39,513 nt of DNA from Chloroflexota bacterium (GTDB taxonomy: Bacteria > Chloroflexota > Anaerolineae > B4-G1). The DNA lies in contig JAAEPW010000670.1 in the NCBI GenBank assembly GCA_024232355.1, positions 1-39,513 of the forward strand. Reading direction: 5' to 3'. Below the pieces are notes generated by a model. It was not told the origin of the DNA. It did not search any database and saw only the letters and a program-made list of their open reading frames with translations. A program made the translations under genes and the position numbers. Positions within the stretch are counted from its first letter, which is position 1. Each line of letters opens with the position of its first letter. Shown here piece after piece: positions 39,155 to 39,513 of this stretch.

Positions 39155-39325
39155 TCATCCACGATCAGTGTCATCGACTTGTGAGGCTAGCCATGCGAGA
39201 TATTGTTTCCACCTCGCCGATCCGTCATTCTCGATATAGATTGGTTCGCCATCCTGGCAAGGCGCGGCGAGACTTTCCATCATGGCTTCCATGTCATCCC
39301 GTGAGAGCTGCCCTTTATCGCTCAT
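39155..39325 (-). CDS. Hypothetical protein
   Basis: A 56-residue protein; the ATG at 39325 is used because ATAGGGGATGAG precedes it. The longer frame reaches into the terminal repeat and is antisense-like there. Acidic helix first (MSDKGQLSRDDMEAMMESLA), then an aromatic end (RWKQYLAWLASQV). First gene after the promoter that follows the HExxH gene on the closed circle. Confidence 0.5.
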   Translation of the reverse strand: MSDKGQLSRDDMEAMMESLAAPCQDGEPIYIENDGSARWKQYLAWLASQVDDTDRG

Positions 39326-39388
39326 CTCATCCCCTATACGTATTAGATAACGAACGTCGTGTAGCCAAATGTAGGTTATAGCATCCCG

Positions 39389-39418
39389 ATCATGGGCACA
39401 GTTTTGATTCACTGTCAA
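39389..39418 (-). promoter_or_regulatory. Possible promoter of the packaging genes (main module)
   Basis: On the minus strand TTGACA (39413-39418) is followed after 18 bases by CATGAT (39389-39394), four of six to TATAAT. It would serve the gene at 39325 and the packaging genes below. The left-end copy has the same -35 and a different -10 (CACAAT). Confidence 0.4.
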
Positions 39419-39513
39419 CAACTTTATTGCTCCTTTGTTGTTTTGGCGAATGCGTCCCGCTGCGCCATCAGGCACTCTAGCAGTTTCGGCGACTCTAGAA
39501 GTACCGTCATCCA
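39393..39513 (+). repeat. Terminal direct repeat, right copy (121 nt exact)
   Basis: Identical to 716-836. Joining the two copies gives a 38,677-bp circle in which the HExxH gene is complete and is followed by the 39325 gene. Confidence 0.9.
39424..39513 (-). CDS. HExxH protein, C-terminal fragment (second copy)
   Basis: The last 29 residues plus stop of the gene at 747-1088 are repeated because of the terminal repeat. The frame leaves the window at the right edge. On a closed circle this is the same gene. Confidence 0.85.
   Translation of the reverse strand, partial: WMTVLLESPKLLECLMAQRDAFAKTTKEQ

Noticed and set aside
1..39513. tRNA or rRNA genes
   Set aside because: No cloverleaf with conserved T-loop and D-loop bases noticed on either strand; a covariance-model scan would be decisive.

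Overview
This window is the near-complete genome of a tailed double-stranded DNA phage, most likely a siphovirus. It has a full head and tail set: terminase, portal, minor head protein, scaffold, HK97-fold-type capsid, tail tube, frameshifted tail chaperones, short tape measure and tail tip. Genes overlap tightly at ATGA and TAATG junctions, and many are tiny proteins of unknown function. The host cannot be named from sequence alone. Use of AGGAGG ribosome sites and mid-50s GC by eye fits a Gram-negative or similar bacterium. No integrase, tRNA or DNA polymerase was found, so the phage probably borrows the host replisome and is probably lytic.

The last 121 bases (39393-39513) repeat bases 716-836 exactly, so the molecule probably closes into a circle of 38,677 bp. 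Bases 1-715 do not match the sequence that precedes the other copy. They encode a different small-terminase candidate and the first 44 codons of a second large-terminase candidate. They look like an alternative packaging module from a relative that shares the rest of the genome, or an assembly branch.

Layout: (a) A divergent control region lies at about 8797-8951. (b) Rightward, 8952-14176 holds an excisionase-like HTH protein, a replication initiator gene with a phased iteron array inside it (candidate origin), a DnaB-type helicase, a PP-loop (PAPS-reductase-like) protein, a LexA-type DNA-binding-domain protein and small proteins. (c) Leftward, 8796-747 holds recombination genes (RecE-like exonuclease, annealing-protein candidate), Cys-rich mini-proteins, a DNA methyltransferase, a VRR-NUC nuclease, an orphan NrdJ C-terminal-like protein, a transglycosylase-type endolysin, a radical SAM protein, a winged-helix protein and an HExxH protein. 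(d) Leftward again, from 39325 down to 14280, are packaging, head, connector, tail and a holin-like gene. These converge with (b) at 14177-14279.

The points most worth a second look are the 10-bp-phased iterons, the radical SAM gene bounded by a 21-nt repeat carrying a ribosome-binding site, a small RNA-ligase-like nucleotidyltransferase inside the head operon, the orphan NrdJ C-terminal domain, and the two packaging modules meeting at the terminal repeat.
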